A stretch of 64,000 bases of DNA from Phycomyces blakesleeanus NRRL 1555(-) (Eukaryota; Mucoromycota; Mucoromycetes; Mucorales; Phycomycetaceae): the NCBI RefSeq assembly GCF_001638985.1, contig NW_017265141.1, forward strand, positions 1,109,001 to 1,173,000, given 5' to 3'. The notes below the pieces were generated by a model that was given only the letters and a program-made list of their open reading frames with translations, did no database searches and had not been told where the DNA came from. The position numbers were made by a program, and so were the translations under genes. Shown piece after piece: positions 21,634-34,840 of the stretch. Within the stretch, counting starts at the first letter, position 1; each line of letters begins with the position of its first letter.

Positions 21634-24600
21634 ATGAATAAACCACCATTTATTTCTGTTCGGATTGTCAACATTGATCATTACCTTGCTGAGCCTGGGC
21701 CATTTGATCGTAATTATTGTCCTTTTGATCAAGCTCGAATCAATAAAGTTCCTGTCATTCGAATATTTGGCTCTACGCCTGCAGGACAAAAGACTTGTTT
21801 GCATGTCCATCAGGTAAAATCATGCTTTTGATCCACAAGGAGATTCCCCATAGAACTCTGTTTTCAGTTTCAGTTTACAAAGACAAAAAGAGGGGGTAGA
21901 GCTTGAGCTCTAACTGCGAGCATGTCAATTAGGCATATCCATATTTCTATGTACCTTTTACACTCCCATCGACTGACCCAGAGAATATTCAACAAACTAT
22001 CTTCCAATTTGGCACTTCCCTTAATCATGCAATGAGAGTGTCTGAGAAGAGTTTTGAAATGATGGAGCACGGCCAGTACTTGGCAGGTGTTGTATTAGTC
22101 AAAGGTGTTCCGTTTTATGGTTACCATGTTGGTTACCAAACGTACTTAAAAGTACATCTTCTGAATCCTGCCGATAAACAGCGTATGACCGAACTCCTTC
22201 GAAGCGGGGCAATAATGAACACAGAATACCAAGTCCACGAAGCGCATGTTTCGTTTGAGTTACAGTTTCTAATGGACTATAATTTGTACGGAATGAATCT
22301 AATCCATCTTCATCCTACCATATCTGTCCTGCCAAACGACAATGCATGGTTAACTATGATCCAGCTTAGTCTAAGGTTCAGACTCCCAATGTTACATAAA
22401 CTCCCTGGAAACAAAACCTTCCCATCGGCTAAGATCGACATCCCCGAACAAATGCTCTATACCCCACAAAACGTACCTTCGCATCTTCTGTGGGATACAC
22501 ACAAACGCACCAGCTATTGTGAACTTGAGTTAGACACCACAGTTATGTCTATTGGGAATCGCCTTCAAGTAAAAGAACGCGATATACACACTAGTTTATC
22601 AAAGGAGCGTGAGATGTTGGAGGAACTTTCCAAGTCAAAATCCACTCAAGAGCCACTTGTAAAATCATTGAATGGTCTTTGGTTAGACGAGGAAGGTAGA
22701 AGAACTTCGCGAAATATACTTGAGCCTATACCACCTTTATCTCAAACAGAAGAAAGAATGCCACATGAATATTGGGCTTCAGAAGAGAGATTACGGAAAA
22801 TGATAAAGCGAGTCTCGGAAGGTTCTCAAGAGTCTACAGAACCTTGTAAAAGCTTTCCTGGTATCTTGACAACATTTCAAGCAGTCGAGGCATTTTACCC
22901 CCAAGAATATTATCAGATGAACAACCTTATTCCAAAAGATCAAAATATCCTCCCCGAATCTTTTTGTTTGGCCGATAGGGTACCCCCTCAAAAAGATATT
23001 GAGACGGAGGTTATCATAGACAATGATACGGAGGTCATCAAAGATCCCAAAGTTTCCTTTTCACAGGAGGTATCTTACTACAATATCTCGCAGGGACCTT
23101 CTGTCTACAGCCAATTGAGCCAGAGTACAAATTTGGAAGTAGATCAGGGGATAATTGGGGAGCTTATGGAATCGGATATTTTTATTGATGATGAGTTAAA
23201 CGAAGATGAGCTTATTGCTATGGCAGAGTTAGCTGAAATGGAAGAAAACATAAACCAGTCATCGTTTGACGAGTATGATGGTGGTATTTCTGATGAAGAA
23301 TTTCTAAAATTGGTTGATGAGGTAGAAAATTCACCCGAAAGCAACATTAGCAGACGTGTGGATATTGCTTACGAACCTTCAAAAGAATGTGAACCAGATA
23401 CCATGTCACCACCAACCAATATTGAAGAGCACAAATCAACTACTTTATATGAGTATTCCAATGAAGCTTCATCAGTAGAAAGCCCCAGTTCAAGTCAGGT
23501 TGTCGAGCTGAATATAAGCCAGCTTCCACCTTCACAAGCAAAGTAGGTTGTACTCCATTAACTCAAAATATAATTAAAAATTAGCGTACTCGTCTAATTG
23601 AATTCTTTTTTTTAAAAAAAAAATAGCCTCTTTAAGACCAAAAAGTGGCGTATTCCACAGAATGATGGGACTTCAGAAATACCTGATTCAGATGTTAAAC
23701 AGAAAGAAACGAACTATACTAAATTATGGGAAAAGACAAAACTCCGTACTTTTAAAAACAAAAAGATGCCGAGTGTAGATCATAATTATAATGTTCACAG
23801 GATCACAAAAAGGGTTCGCTCTGTGCGTATCCCTGTAGACCCTAAAGTGGAAGCAGCTTTTCAAGAATTTCTTAGGGAGTCATCAAAACAATATAATATT
23901 TCTAAAAAGATTGAGCAAGAAGAAGGTGGAGAAAACTACATACAGTCACCTGGCTCAACATCTACAGCGCTTATAGACGATTCTACTTCATCCTCTCAAC
24001 TATCGGGCATTGATAAAGCTCTGAATTTACCTGAGATAGATAAGATACAATGCATCTCTAATGAGGCCCAGCAAACAGAAGAATCGCAAGCTACAAGAGA
24101 AGTTCTGCCAGTGTCTCAATCGCCATATAATTCAAATGATCAGGCGGCTAATAGCCAAGTGGACTTGTATATACAGCAACCATCGGGTAGAGACTCGCAT
24201 AGCATATCTGACCCTGTTTCAGATTGTCCCAAAACGTTTGTGAGAACATTCTCAGAGTTGTCGCAAGATCCCTCTTTCAAAGAGTACAAGTACAATTATC
24301 CACCACCTCTTATTTCTGCAAGCATAAACGCAGTATATCAGGAGCCTTTTTATAGTAATCCAGAGGATGTTCCAATTCGCCCAAAAATCTTTTCAGGAAA
24401 GGAATTCAAATTATCTTCTAAATCAATTCAACATCTCAAAGAATTTGATCCTTTGGCGAATACAAGTACATGCTTTCTGAATACGACGAACACTATGGAC
24501 TGGAGACAGTCTAATATCACTTCTTGGTCCCCTTCTATACAGCCGCCAAGCCTTTGTGAGGTAGAGACCTGGCTAAAGCAAAGAAATCTTGCCAAGTCTG

Positions 24601-27600
24601 CCAACAAAGATACTTATCGTGCTAAAGAGACCCAGGCAAGTCGTTTACATAATTAAATTCATATATTCTACCGGAGTGTGTTATTAATTTTTCTCTGGAT
24701 AAAAAAATTGATTTTTTAGGCTGAGGATTCATTGAATGAAAGCTCTGCACTTTTCAAAGCAGTTGTGACAAAACCAAAAACTAAAAGAATTCAGGAAAGA
24801 GATCATGTCAACCTTTTTAGTCTTGAAATCCATGGTATTACTTTTCAGTGGGTCCGGAAATGAAAAGAAAAACTAACACAATATATTATTTTAGTTAATA
24901 GCCGAGGTAAATTGCTACCAAATCCTACAGAAGATGAAGTGAATATCGTGTTTTGGGCTCTGCAAACAGACAATGGAGCAGCAACCACAGATAATCTCCA
25001 GTCTAATTACGTTACTGGTATTATTACTGTCGATCCAACTCCGGTATCAAAGATTGGTATTAACGGTAGGTTTTTTATCTGTAAGACTAGTGAGACTTTC
25101 ACTTAAAGAAGAACACATAATCTTGACGTATATCTGTACACTAGATATGGAAGTCGATTATGTTGAAAATGAACTATCAATATTTTGCACACTCATTGAT
25201 AAAATTCGGATGTATGATCCTGACATATTGGTTGGGTATGAGCTTAACAATTCTTCATGGGGGTATCTTATCGAGCGTGCGGCAGCAAATGGTAACTATA
25301 TATGTCTATCTTTGTGATTGTAGTTAACTTTCTCAACCTTTTACTAACAAATCTTACACATTTATTAGGAATGAATTTGGTAAACGAGTTATCTCGGATT
25401 CAACAAGAGTCAGATATAATCGCCCGCGACAGCTGGGGCTATAAGAAAGCTTCTGTTTTTCGGGTTGTAGGACGACATATGATTAATGTCTGGCGCCTAA
25501 TGAAAGGAGAGATGAGTCTTACAAGCTATACTTTTGAAAATATTGCTTATCATTTACTGCGTTATCGGTAAGAAACCATTTTATATTGTATACAATCAAT
25601 CTATAATAATGAACAATGAATATCTAATGTCTACTTTAGGACCCCTTACTACTCTAATGAAACGTTGACCACATGGAATAAACGGTGCGTGCCTGTGCTC
25701 AAACACAGGTTATATCGATACTACGCCGACAGAGCCAAAATGAATCTTGATATGCTAGATGTAGCTGACATAATAAAAAGAACGTCAGAGTCTGCGCGTA
25801 TTTTTGGTATCGATTTTTATTCAGTTCTGGTGCGAGGATCTCAATTCAGAGTCGAATCAATCATGTTTCGTATTGCCAAGCCAGAAAATTATGTTCTAAT
25901 CACACCGAGCAGAAAGCAAGTAAGTTGTGTACTTAAAAGTAAATAAAACATATTCTAATCAATTGCTTTTTTTTTATTACTGAGTACACTAGGTTGGAGA
26001 ACAGCGAGCGATTGAATGTCTACCTTTGACATTAGAGCCTAATTCACAATACTACAATAGCCCAGTTGTTGTTTTGGATTTCCAATCCTTGTACCCTTCA
26101 ATCATGATTGCATACAATTACTGGTAATATTTAAAGCTTATTATTGTTAGTTATATTTCTGAGTCTAATAATATTTGTGGTATATAGCTATTCCACATGT
26201 CTAGGGCGAGTTCGAGCTCCAGGAGATGACACTGCATTTGGTGTTTGTAAACTAGATATTCAAAAGGAACTTTTTGAGACCTTGAAAGATAATATTATTG
26301 GTATGGGCTTCTATATTTTATGTAATATATGTGACTAATATATGTGAGAGTTTGAATAGTATCTCCAAATGGCGTGATGTATGTAGATCATTCTATTCGA
26401 AAAGGCTTACTTGGAAAGATGCTGGAAGATATATTGAATACAAGAGTGATGGTGAAAAGATCAGCGAAAGACTACGTCGATGATAAGGTAACATAATTCA
26501 AGAAAATATCTTGAAAGCTTAGTGGAAGCCATATTCTATATATTTTTGCTTTGCTTGATGGCCCTTACCTCTTTGTATTTTATGTTCCTCAGTGATTTTC
26601 TTATTTGCGATTCCTTGATTATTTTTATTATTATTTTTTGTAACACTAGTACAAGAAAAGATTGCACAGAAAGCAACAACATGATATGTGTGCTTCTTGC
26701 TAGATTTTCGTAATGCTACACAAAGATTAAGCTGTAGTCTATTTCAAGACTAACACCTACGATTATATATGCTCGTGTTTACTAAAATAAATCATTTGTT
26801 CTTCTCTGTGTATGTTAGGGACTCTTGCGGATGTTGGATATTCGTCAGTTGACACTAAAGCTTATTGCAAATGTCACTTATGGTTACACTTCTGCTTCTT
26901 ATTCTGGCCGAATGCCAGCCGTGGACATAGCTGACAGTATTGTTCAGACCGGAAGAGAGACGATGGAAAGAGTAAGCAATTTGCCCGTTAATTGAATCAA
27001 GGTTTCCTAATTTGCATTTCATACAACAGACTATCAAATTTATAAATGAGCATCCAACGTGGGGTGGCAAGGTGGTTTATGGAGATACGGATAGTGTGTT
27101 TATCCATTTTCCAGGAAAAACTCGTAGCGAAGCTTTTACTCTTGGCAACGAAATTTCGGAGCAAATTACTAAAATGAATCCTGCACCGATCAAGTTAAAG
27201 TTTGAAAAGGTAACGATTTATTAATAGTTGGCTCGATCTATTGCATTTTATTAAAAATAAACTAAACTTTATGGTTTAGGTATACCATCCATGTGTGTTA
27301 CTAGCAAAGAAGCGATATGTTGGCTCCAAATACGAATTCCCTACTACTCTAGAACCTGAGTTTGAAGCAAAGGGTATTGAGACAGTAAGGCGAGATGGCA
27401 CAGCGGCCACTCAGAAAATACTCAAGACAAGCTTAAAGTAAGATTACTTCCTATACATATAGTCTTTTTTGTGTTGTTCACTATATTTTAACCTTTTATA
27501 GAATGCTTTTTAAGACCCAAGATATGTCTCAAATTAAAGATTATCTGTATCGCCAATGGACCAAGATCTTATCCAATCGTGTTTGCTTACAGGACTTTAT

Positions 27601-28489
27601 TATTGCTAAAGGAGTCCGGCTCGGAACCTACACCGAACAAAGTCTCCCTCCTGGAGCACAAGTGGCTTACAAAAGAATGGAACAAGATCCACGTGCAGAG
27701 CCTCAGTATGGCCACCGAGTTCCTTATGTTGTTATATACCGTGATGGACCCAATGCAAAATTAAACGAACAAGTTGTTCATCCAGAAGAACTACTTTCTG
27801 ATAAGTAAGTACCTAGCAGCTGTAACCGATTTACTAACTACTAAGTCTTGCCCGTTTAGCTCCCTTCGTTTGAATGCAGAATATTATATTCTAAAACAAA
27901 TTATCCCTCCTCTTTCCAGGGTATTTAATTTGATAGGTGTAGGTAAGTATCACTTCGAAAAATATACAGCCATAAATTTAAACTGAAATTGTGTAGACAT
28001 CAAGGGATGGTATGATGAGATGCCTAGATCTCAGAAAGCAATGGCCTTGTCATTTTCTCATTATTTCGGAAACGAAGCAAGAAAAATCAACAGAATAGAT
28101 CAATACTACACAAGTAGTCACTGTATTATTTGCCGAGATATCACTAGTCAACGTAAGTAAATATATACTACTATGAAATATACTAAACACATATTATATA
28201 TATAGCCATATGCCCAAGTTGTTTGAAGCAAACTTCTAAATCAATATTTACACTGATTTCAAGACAAAAAGAAGCCCAAAAGAAATGGAACAACATATCA
28301 TTGATATGCAACAGTTGTTCACAGTTACCACCTGTACTATCCAATTCTATTGAGTCTGGAGATACTGAACATCCCTGTAATTCACTAGACTGTAAAGTGT
28401 TTTATGAAAGAAACAGGACCAAGAACGATGTATATGCGTTGTCGATATATGATACTTTGATTGACCAGTGGCCAGTCTTGGATACATAA
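21634..28489 (+). CDS. REV3: DNA polymerase zeta catalytic subunit
   Basis: About 18 exons and 1,800 residues. This is the B-family translesion polymerase that extends past DNA lesions with Rev7. The N-terminus (FISVRIVNIDHYLAEPGPFD, then AYPYFYVPF) matches Rev3. A long disordered region with acidic patches fills exons 2-3. The exonuclease-like domain follows (MEVDYVENELSIF, YDPDILVGYELNNSSWGYLI), without the usual catalytic acidic set, as in Rev3. Polymerase motif A is DFQSLYPSIM, motif B KLIANVTYGYTSASYSG and motif C VVYGDTDSVF. The C-terminal domain has two cysteine clusters (CIICRDI...CPSC, and C-x2-C...LDCKVFYER); the second binds a 4Fe-4S cluster in this family. The intron at 24636-24719 needs a GC donor (CCAG|GCAAGT), because the adjacent GT leads to a stop. 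The intron at 26488-26817 is unusually long (330 nt). Confidence 0.95.
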
Positions 28490-28800
28490 TTCTATATTGC
28501 TGATGAGCCCCACCACTATCACCACCATCCCAGAATACCCCAGCATAAATTCATACATACACGCCATTCATTTTCTCGAATAAACTGTTTTCATAGGCCT
28601 CACCAAGTAAATACCCACAATATACCACCAAATCATTCAAACCACACAGACATTTCGTCTTATAACAAAAAAAGGGAAACCCGATATTCTTGAGATCTGT
28701 TTCAAAGCAAATAATCTTTCAAAACAATTATGTATGATTGATAGACAAAAAAAGTTGAGTCCAGTCCTTCTTCTTTTTAATGGGATTCAGGATTCATTGT
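28490..28800. other. Intergenic region between convergent REV3 and ATP synthase epsilon genes
   Basis: 311 bp of AT-rich 3'-flanking DNA. Nothing further is seen. Confidence 0.5.
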
Positions 28801-29147
28801 TTACTGCTTGGCCTTGACAATGAATTTCTATAATAAATAATAGAGTATAATGTTAACATGCTAGATTTTGAAAAGAAGTAATTCGAGAAATAGACTTGCC
28901 TGCTCGGAAGCACGACCGTTTTCCCACTTGGCGAACTTGAGACCGTTCTGGTTGAGAGGAGCGGCAGCAGTACGGAGCTTCTCGTTCAAGCTGTTGCGGA
29001 GAGCGCGAGCACAGATGTTGGTGTACTGGAGGTAACTGTGAAATTAAGGCAGGCGATTAAGTAACGTATAAAGGGGAGAAATATTTATCGCGTAGTGTGT
29101 ATGTGTATTAGTACGTACGTGATACCGGCGGCTTTGTAGGCAGACAT
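28801..29147 (-). CDS. ATP15: Mitochondrial F1 ATP synthase epsilon subunit
   Basis: Very small three-exon gene (29147-29119, 29035-28900, 28827-28801) encoding 63 residues. The N-terminus MSAYKAAGITYLQYTNICAR matches the family pattern M-S-x-(W/Y)-x-x-A-G-I-(S/T)-Y-x-x-Y of the stalk-foot epsilon subunit, which is imported without a cleaved presequence and holds the F1 central stalk together. LKFAKWENGRASEQ agrees with the conserved (Y/W)-x-N-G tail. The second intron (28899-28828) begins with GC (GCAG|GCAAGT) and gives the end KFIVKAKQ. Using the GT four bases later would give a different 15-residue tail. The gene lies convergent to REV3, and codon use is more GC-rich than in its surroundings, as expected for a highly expressed gene. 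Confidence 0.88.
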
Positions 29148-29417
29148 ACTGAACGTTTATACAGAGGATAGGGGTAAAGACACAATTTTTGGTGTATGTT
29201 ATTTTTTTTAAAAGATGGGTCCGAGTGACGTAGTATTTATTGTCACCCAGGGAGCCACTGCAAAGATTGACAGTTTCTGAGCGCGCCAGTCAGTCAGGGT
29301 ATGTTCAAATAGGAGATTAAAGTCGGATAAACCAGGTGTTTTGTGAAACATAAATCACAATGGAATTTAATGGAAAATATGAAAAGGCACAGTTAACGTA
29401 TTATAACTACAAAGCTA

Positions 29418-30765
29418 CACTCCAACAATAAAAATCATCGATGAACCACATTTTTCATGCTGCTTTTTTTATAACATTCTTTACCTTTCTCTTCCTCACA
29501 CCTTTACCTCAAACTTAACCACCAATGTCGAAAAGTAATAAAAGAATTAAAACTACTCCCTCCAGACGCGAGCTGTCATATTTTGAGCGTGGAGGCATTG
29601 TTTGGCTCTCAAAAGCCGATCATACTCCAACTGGCATCGCAAACCGTATGAACATTCCTAGAACTACAGTTTTCGATACAATAAAGCGCTGGGAGACTAC
29701 TGGAACAGCCAAGACAAAGACCAGACCTGGGAGACCAAAGAAACTTAGTGTAACAGACGTTACAAGTCTTTGTTTGAGTGTGAGACGTAATCCTTTTGAG
29801 AGTTATGGATACCACCAGGCAAATTTGGGAGCTGCTGGCGTTATTGTCTGTAGACAGACAGTTATCCGATACCTACGAGCAAAAGGCTTCGGTTCTTACA
29901 CCCCTGTATCTAAACCAAAGTTAACCCGTGAGCAGAAAAAGAATCGGTTGCGTTGGGCTAGAGCCAGGGCCAGTTTTAGCATCGAAGACTGGAGCAGAGT
30001 GGTGTGGTCAGATGAGTCGAGGTTCATGGTGAAAGGCAATGATTCTGACCCATCCGTAATTCGTAAACGAGGGGAGAGGCACCAGGAACGCCATACACTA
30101 ACAACAGAAAAGTATGGAAAAGGTTCCGTGATGGTATGGGGTTGTTTCTGGGCTGGTGGCATTGGGCCATTATCGTTTATCGAAGGATCTGTAGACCAAG
30201 ATGCATACGTCAATTGTCTGTCTAAGGACTTCAATCCCTGGTACAAACAATTGAATGAAGAACATGACACCATGTTCACATTCCAAGAAGATGGTGCTAG
30301 CTGTCATACTGGGTCCTACACGACGTGGTGGAAAAACAGTTGGGAGATTAAACGATTTGACTACTGGCCGTCGCAAAGTCCAGATTTGAACCCAATTGAG
30401 CATGTCTGACATGCCCTAAAGGCCAAGGTTCAAGAGAGAAAGGCCTCTATTAACAATGTGCAAGAGCTGAAGGCCTGTATTCTTCAGGAATGGGAGTTGC
30501 TTGACCCTGGAGTTCTGCAAACTCTTGTGGCAAGTATGCCTGACAGAGTTAAAGCAGTCATAAAAGCTCGTGGTGATCATACCGTATATTAAACCTCATT
30601 TATTTTTATTTTTATTCTATAATATATATACATTTCTCTATAACAACACAATGTTTGGTTTTATTTTGTCAACTTCTTGAGAAGATATAGCATAATGAAG
30701 TTGATGTATGGTTTATTCGGGGGTAGAAATCAAAGATTTTGTCGGTGATTTCAGTTTTGGGAGTG
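29418..30765 (+). mobile_element. Tc1/mariner-type DNA transposon, 1348 bp, TA-flanked
   Basis: The transposase frame at 29525 is bracketed by imperfect terminal inverted repeats. The left end reads CACTCCAACAATAAAAATCA from 29418. The right end, reverse-complemented from 30765, reads CACTCCCAAAACTGAAATCA. About 18 of the first 25 positions match. Both ends are bordered by TA (29416-29417 and 30766-30767), the target duplication of this superfamily. The TIR mismatches and the nonsense codon suggest a non-recent copy. Confidence 0.8.
29525..30592 (+). pseudogene. Tc1/mariner transposase interrupted by one TGA
   Basis: A frame of 294 codons is followed by TGA at 30407-30409 and then 60 more in-frame codons to TAA at 30590-30592. 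The protein has an N-terminal helix-turn-helix with FERGGIVWLSKADHTPTGIA and a GRPKKLS AT-hook-like linker. The DDE catalytic domain shows VVWSDESRF (first D), FQEDGASCHT (second D) and SQSPDLNPIEHV (final E). The stop falls directly after HV, where the family normally has Trp, and the following HALKAKVQERKAS is the expected continuation, so one base change explains the break. All three catalytic acids lie upstream of it, but the last about 60 residues would be missing. Whether any function remains is unknown. Confidence 0.85.
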
Positions 30766-30767
30766 TA

Positions 30768-31805
30768 TTTACTCCAGTTTTGAATTAAAAAATACATATT
30801 GCTCTGGTTTATATAAAGCAACAATCTGTGGGATACTAATGTTCTTTTTTTACTAGCAAAAAAACGCCTTGGATTTTCATTTGTAATAGTTTTTTCCTCT
30901 GTATGGTTTATTTCATACTTTGATCGTTAAAGTATTTTGAATATTTTGTATAGCCAATTCTCAATAAGTAATATTCAATACAAAAATATTTTTAGCTTAT
31001 TATTCCTATTTTTCTATATAGTAATAGCCATAAAAAATAAAGCTACCAGATGTTGTTATATTAAGTGCTAAGTTAAGTTTTATAGCGTTGTTTCAAAAAT
31101 TAAACGAAATATCTTTTTTAACAATTATGTTTCAAAAAACAGACTTTCTGTGTGGGTAAAGGCTGTCACATATACCGAACTGTATAGAACTTATAAAAAA
31201 TTGCGGAGTAGTAAATATAATGCGTGAAGAGCACCTGTGGCAGTAGTAATAAGATTTTGCTTTTTCTGCTATTCGCATAATATTGAACTTTGACAGCAAT
31301 GCTCTAATGTATTATTATATACGAAAATTTAGCCAGTGTATTCCCCTATTATATTCCGAAAAATAGATAAACAGAGAAGGTAGCTTGTATATGTTATACT
31401 ATGAAATCTAAACACCTTTGAGCTTTGAATCTATTTTACTATCTCAGCTACAGAAAGTATTTGCCCATTTATACCATAATGGTAGAATATATAATTAATG
31501 AAAGGTTTCTTTCAAAAGGAGCAACAAGTGTCTCTAGATAATTTGTAAGCTAAATATCTATAAGGCCTCGATTTTTGTAGCAGAGCAAAAATATATATTA
31601 CATTACTGTTATATAATTTCGTCTTAATTATTCGAATATAGTTTGTCAACTTCTATATCAACTTTTATTTACATTTTATAGAAAAAATTAGATCGTACTA
31701 GTATATATTACAGTATTAAGTAGATTATATGTAATGTATGATTATATGAGAATAAATAGGTAAGAAAAATTAATGATCTGGTAATTAGTTATTAAAGGTA
31801 AATAA
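30768..31805. other. AT-rich gene-free DNA
   Basis: About 1 kb with no supportable gene, element end or RNA. A short string ATATTCCGAAAAATA at about 31351 nearly recurs at about 35329, perhaps a trace of an old repeat. Confidence 0.5.
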
Positions 31806-34800
31806 CTAAGGATTTGTTTTAGGCAAAAATCTTTGGCGTACACCAGTAGAACCTCGTCGAGATTCTTCCAAAGGTAAGTCTGTCGCGGGGCTGTTAACAA
31901 AATTCTGGTTAATGGCCCTGTCGAGCTCTCGAAAAATTTCATCATCAACATAATAAGATTTTAAAAGCTGCTCCATCAATTCCATACGCTCTTCCATCTG
32001 AACAAGTCTTTGTTTCTGGGTCAGTTCTTTTACATTCTCTATTTGATAGGGTGCTGTGGTAATTTTCTCGTCAATAGAATTCTGTATAGCTGGGGATACC
32101 GCTGAGACTCGCTGGTTGACATGAGATACGAGCGGCACAGGTGTATAAAGCGAATAAAATTGAGATATTAAGCCTTTTTTGACAGAAGTTTTCATGGGAC
32201 CAACAGACCAACGATGAATGATTCCCCAGGGAGAATTTGGACGGAATCCAAAAATCCATACTTGAATGGCCACAGCAAGACTGATAACACCTCCCATAGA
32301 ACCGATTGCATTCAAAAGCGTTACTACTTTTTTTTCCTGAAGCTTGATTATTGCAAAGTCGTCTGGGAAAATCTTAAAGTTGCTTATATGGTAATTTCCT
32401 CGAGATTGAATAAGTTTACTCTGGTAGCCAGATCTGAAAGTAGTCTCAACCTCTGGAGTGTGACCATATATTGGCAAAAATCCGACACTGTTCCACCTAT
32501 CGTCCGTGATATATTGATGATCTTTAATCTGGTAGCTTAATGTTGATACAGTATTAGGAATAATAGTATGCGTGTTAGCGGCATATCTGTCTTCTAAATC
32601 GGAAACAATCCAAGATTCTAGCTCTGTTCTGCCCACAAGAGAAACCACATCTGTGGTATATACGCCGTATTTAACAACATTGGGGTCCTTCCCAGGAGGG
32701 TAGAATGTGGTATGAATCGCTCCTTCCGTATCAGGGTTTCCATAAAATGAAAACAATAGAGTAGTTCCATTGCTGCCCTTTCCTTTAGAATTGCTTAGGC
32801 CGAACCAACTGGGCGGAGAATACAAGAAACAGGCAACATCGCCAAGACGGTCTGAAAACGCTGGCTTATGGACGGTCATATTTAAAGGCGTTACAAAAGC
32901 AGAACAGTCATAGCTTTCGTCTGTAGAGCATATAATATGAGGACGCAAGTTTTTTCCCGTGCTTTCATCTGTATCCCATCCGTCATAGCAAAATCGAATG
33001 TCTAAAATTCGAGTTAATTTAATAAATAAAAGTTTTGATGCAAAAACAATAAAGTCCTACCTGGAGTTTGCACAGTAGTTGATCCCATGCGAATTGTCAT
33101 TATAGATTTATCAGTGCTCACAACTTCTTGGATTGTAAATCCAAAAAACAATAAAAAGAGTGCGAGAATGACACATCTGAAAACCAAACGACATCCTTCG
33201 GCCCAAATCGGCTCTCCTGATCTAAAAGACAAAAAACAAAAAGGTATAAATTTGGCTGACAATATATTTAAGAAATGAGTTCTTACCTCGGTGTCCAAAG
33301 GATCTTGTGACGGAAGTAATAGGCAAGATATTTAAAGCTTTTTCTTGACTTCCATATGCAAAATGCTAAAAAAGCGACGAAAGCTATGGATCCAATGACT
33401 ATTCCAGCAAGAGCACCTTTGCTTAAAGTGGTTCCAGTTTTTTCTTTTAAAAGTTTATTAGACAAGAAGTCTGCTGGGCTACCGAGCCATGTAGATTGAC
33501 CCAATTCCTGATTGTCAAGTCGTAAAACATTAACATCATTTATGTATGTTGTTATCGCTTGGCCTAAGTATCTGAGTAAGTATTGGGCTGTGCGATAAAT
33601 AAAAAGGTAGTAAATTTACCAAATGCAACCAAAAGAATATTATCAGAGATAAATCCCATGAAAGCTGAATTTCTAGCTGTAGGCGGGTATCCTTGAGTCT
33701 CCATTTTTTTCCAGATCCAGGTAGATGTGTCCAGCATAAGGATATCATTATAAAGCGTTGCTTCATCTTCTTCACTATCAAGAACAGTAGTTGGATTTGA
33801 ACCTACACACAAGATAATTTATATACATAAGAAACTTGTTATATAAAAACGCGAACGACATTTGCTTACCACCAAAAAGAAATATAGTCTTCTTGTCAGG
33901 TCCTACAATTTAAATAAGCCACATATAAAATATTAGTAGTTATCCTTGTTTAACAAGCTTAAAAAAATTAAAAACCATCTTACCAAGGGTTGCACTTGCT
34001 AGAATCCTTTCATTAAATGTAAGACCACTAGTCTCCTTTGTTTCCCATGTGTCTGTGTTTGTGTCATAAACGAGTACTCTATTATAAGGCATGCCAATTG
34101 ACCCCGACCTTGTTGGGGTCAAATACCCTGTGGTATATACAAGCAACCCATTTCTATAATATAATGATTAGCTATGTTGTAAAAAAAACTCTTTGTATAT
34201 TATATTCAGATATTTACGGAAGTGCAACAGCAGAGTGAGATTCACTGTACATCAGGCTAGCTGTAGTCAGATTTGTGAAATGATTTGTGGCGGGGTCAAA
34301 AGAGTAAAATTCGTTGAGCCTGTGTTCTGTATCATAGTCTTGCCCGCCGTAGAGATATATCTTTCCATTTGGTGCAACTACACTAGAAAGAGATTTGCGC
34401 GCTGATGGCCAGGTCTCGTTGTTGGTTGGAAGTATCGGAACCCATGATGGATTCTGATCCTGGAAGCTATATCGCATAACTAATAAAGTCTTGTTTCGAG
34501 TGTACCCCGGATATCTTCCAGTAAAGCTATAAATGGTCTGCTGATCTTCTAGTAACGTCACATATGGACGTGCACAAAGAATCCCGGGTGTAGATTGGTA
34601 AACGTCTTTATACACAAGCTGACCGTCCTCTGCTAGGGTAATAGCGCTGAATATGTTGGAATAAGCCTTCTCATATGTTCCACCTCCGTAATTGTATAAT
34701 GTGTTATTCAGCACAAAGCCTCCAGGACCAGAACGGTTTTCTATGACACCAACGAGAGTTGAAGGTATATCATAAGCTGCATCGACAACTGCAAAAGATA

Positions 34801-34840
34801 GAACTCCTACCCAAAGGAGAAAACAGGTAAGTGGACCCAT
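31806..34840 (-). CDS. Kelch-repeat, multi-TM membrane protein
   Basis: One gene of roughly 800 residues. A start at 34840 gives a clean signal peptide (MGPLTCFLLWVGVLSFAVVD); an in-frame ATG lies upstream at 34927. The ectodomain has kelch/galactose-oxidase-type repeats (NNTLYNYGGGTYEK, NGKIYLYGGQDYDTEHRLNE, KKTIFLFGG). A TM helix follows (ALAGIVIGSIAFVAFLAFCI), then a basic cytosolic stretch (WKSRKSFKYLAYYFRHK), a second TM (RCVILALFLLFFGFTI), a Cys-containing lumenal domain, a third TM (GSMGGVISLAVAIQVWIFGF) and a cytosolic tail with a helix rich in Gln, Glu and Met (residues TQKQRLVQMEERMELMEQLL). The exon join WTPR|SGEP near 33290-33235 keeps the frame, which supports one protein rather than two. 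Function is unknown; a cell-surface sensor or adhesion role is inference. Confidence 0.75.

Noticed and set aside
21870..22070. Antisense frame over a REV3 intron and exon
   Set aside because: REV3 exon 2 (AYPYFYVPF onward) explains the sequence.
26522..26713. 63-residue hydrophobic frame inside a REV3 intron
   Set aside because: No homing-endonuclease or other motif; composition is that of AT-rich intron DNA.
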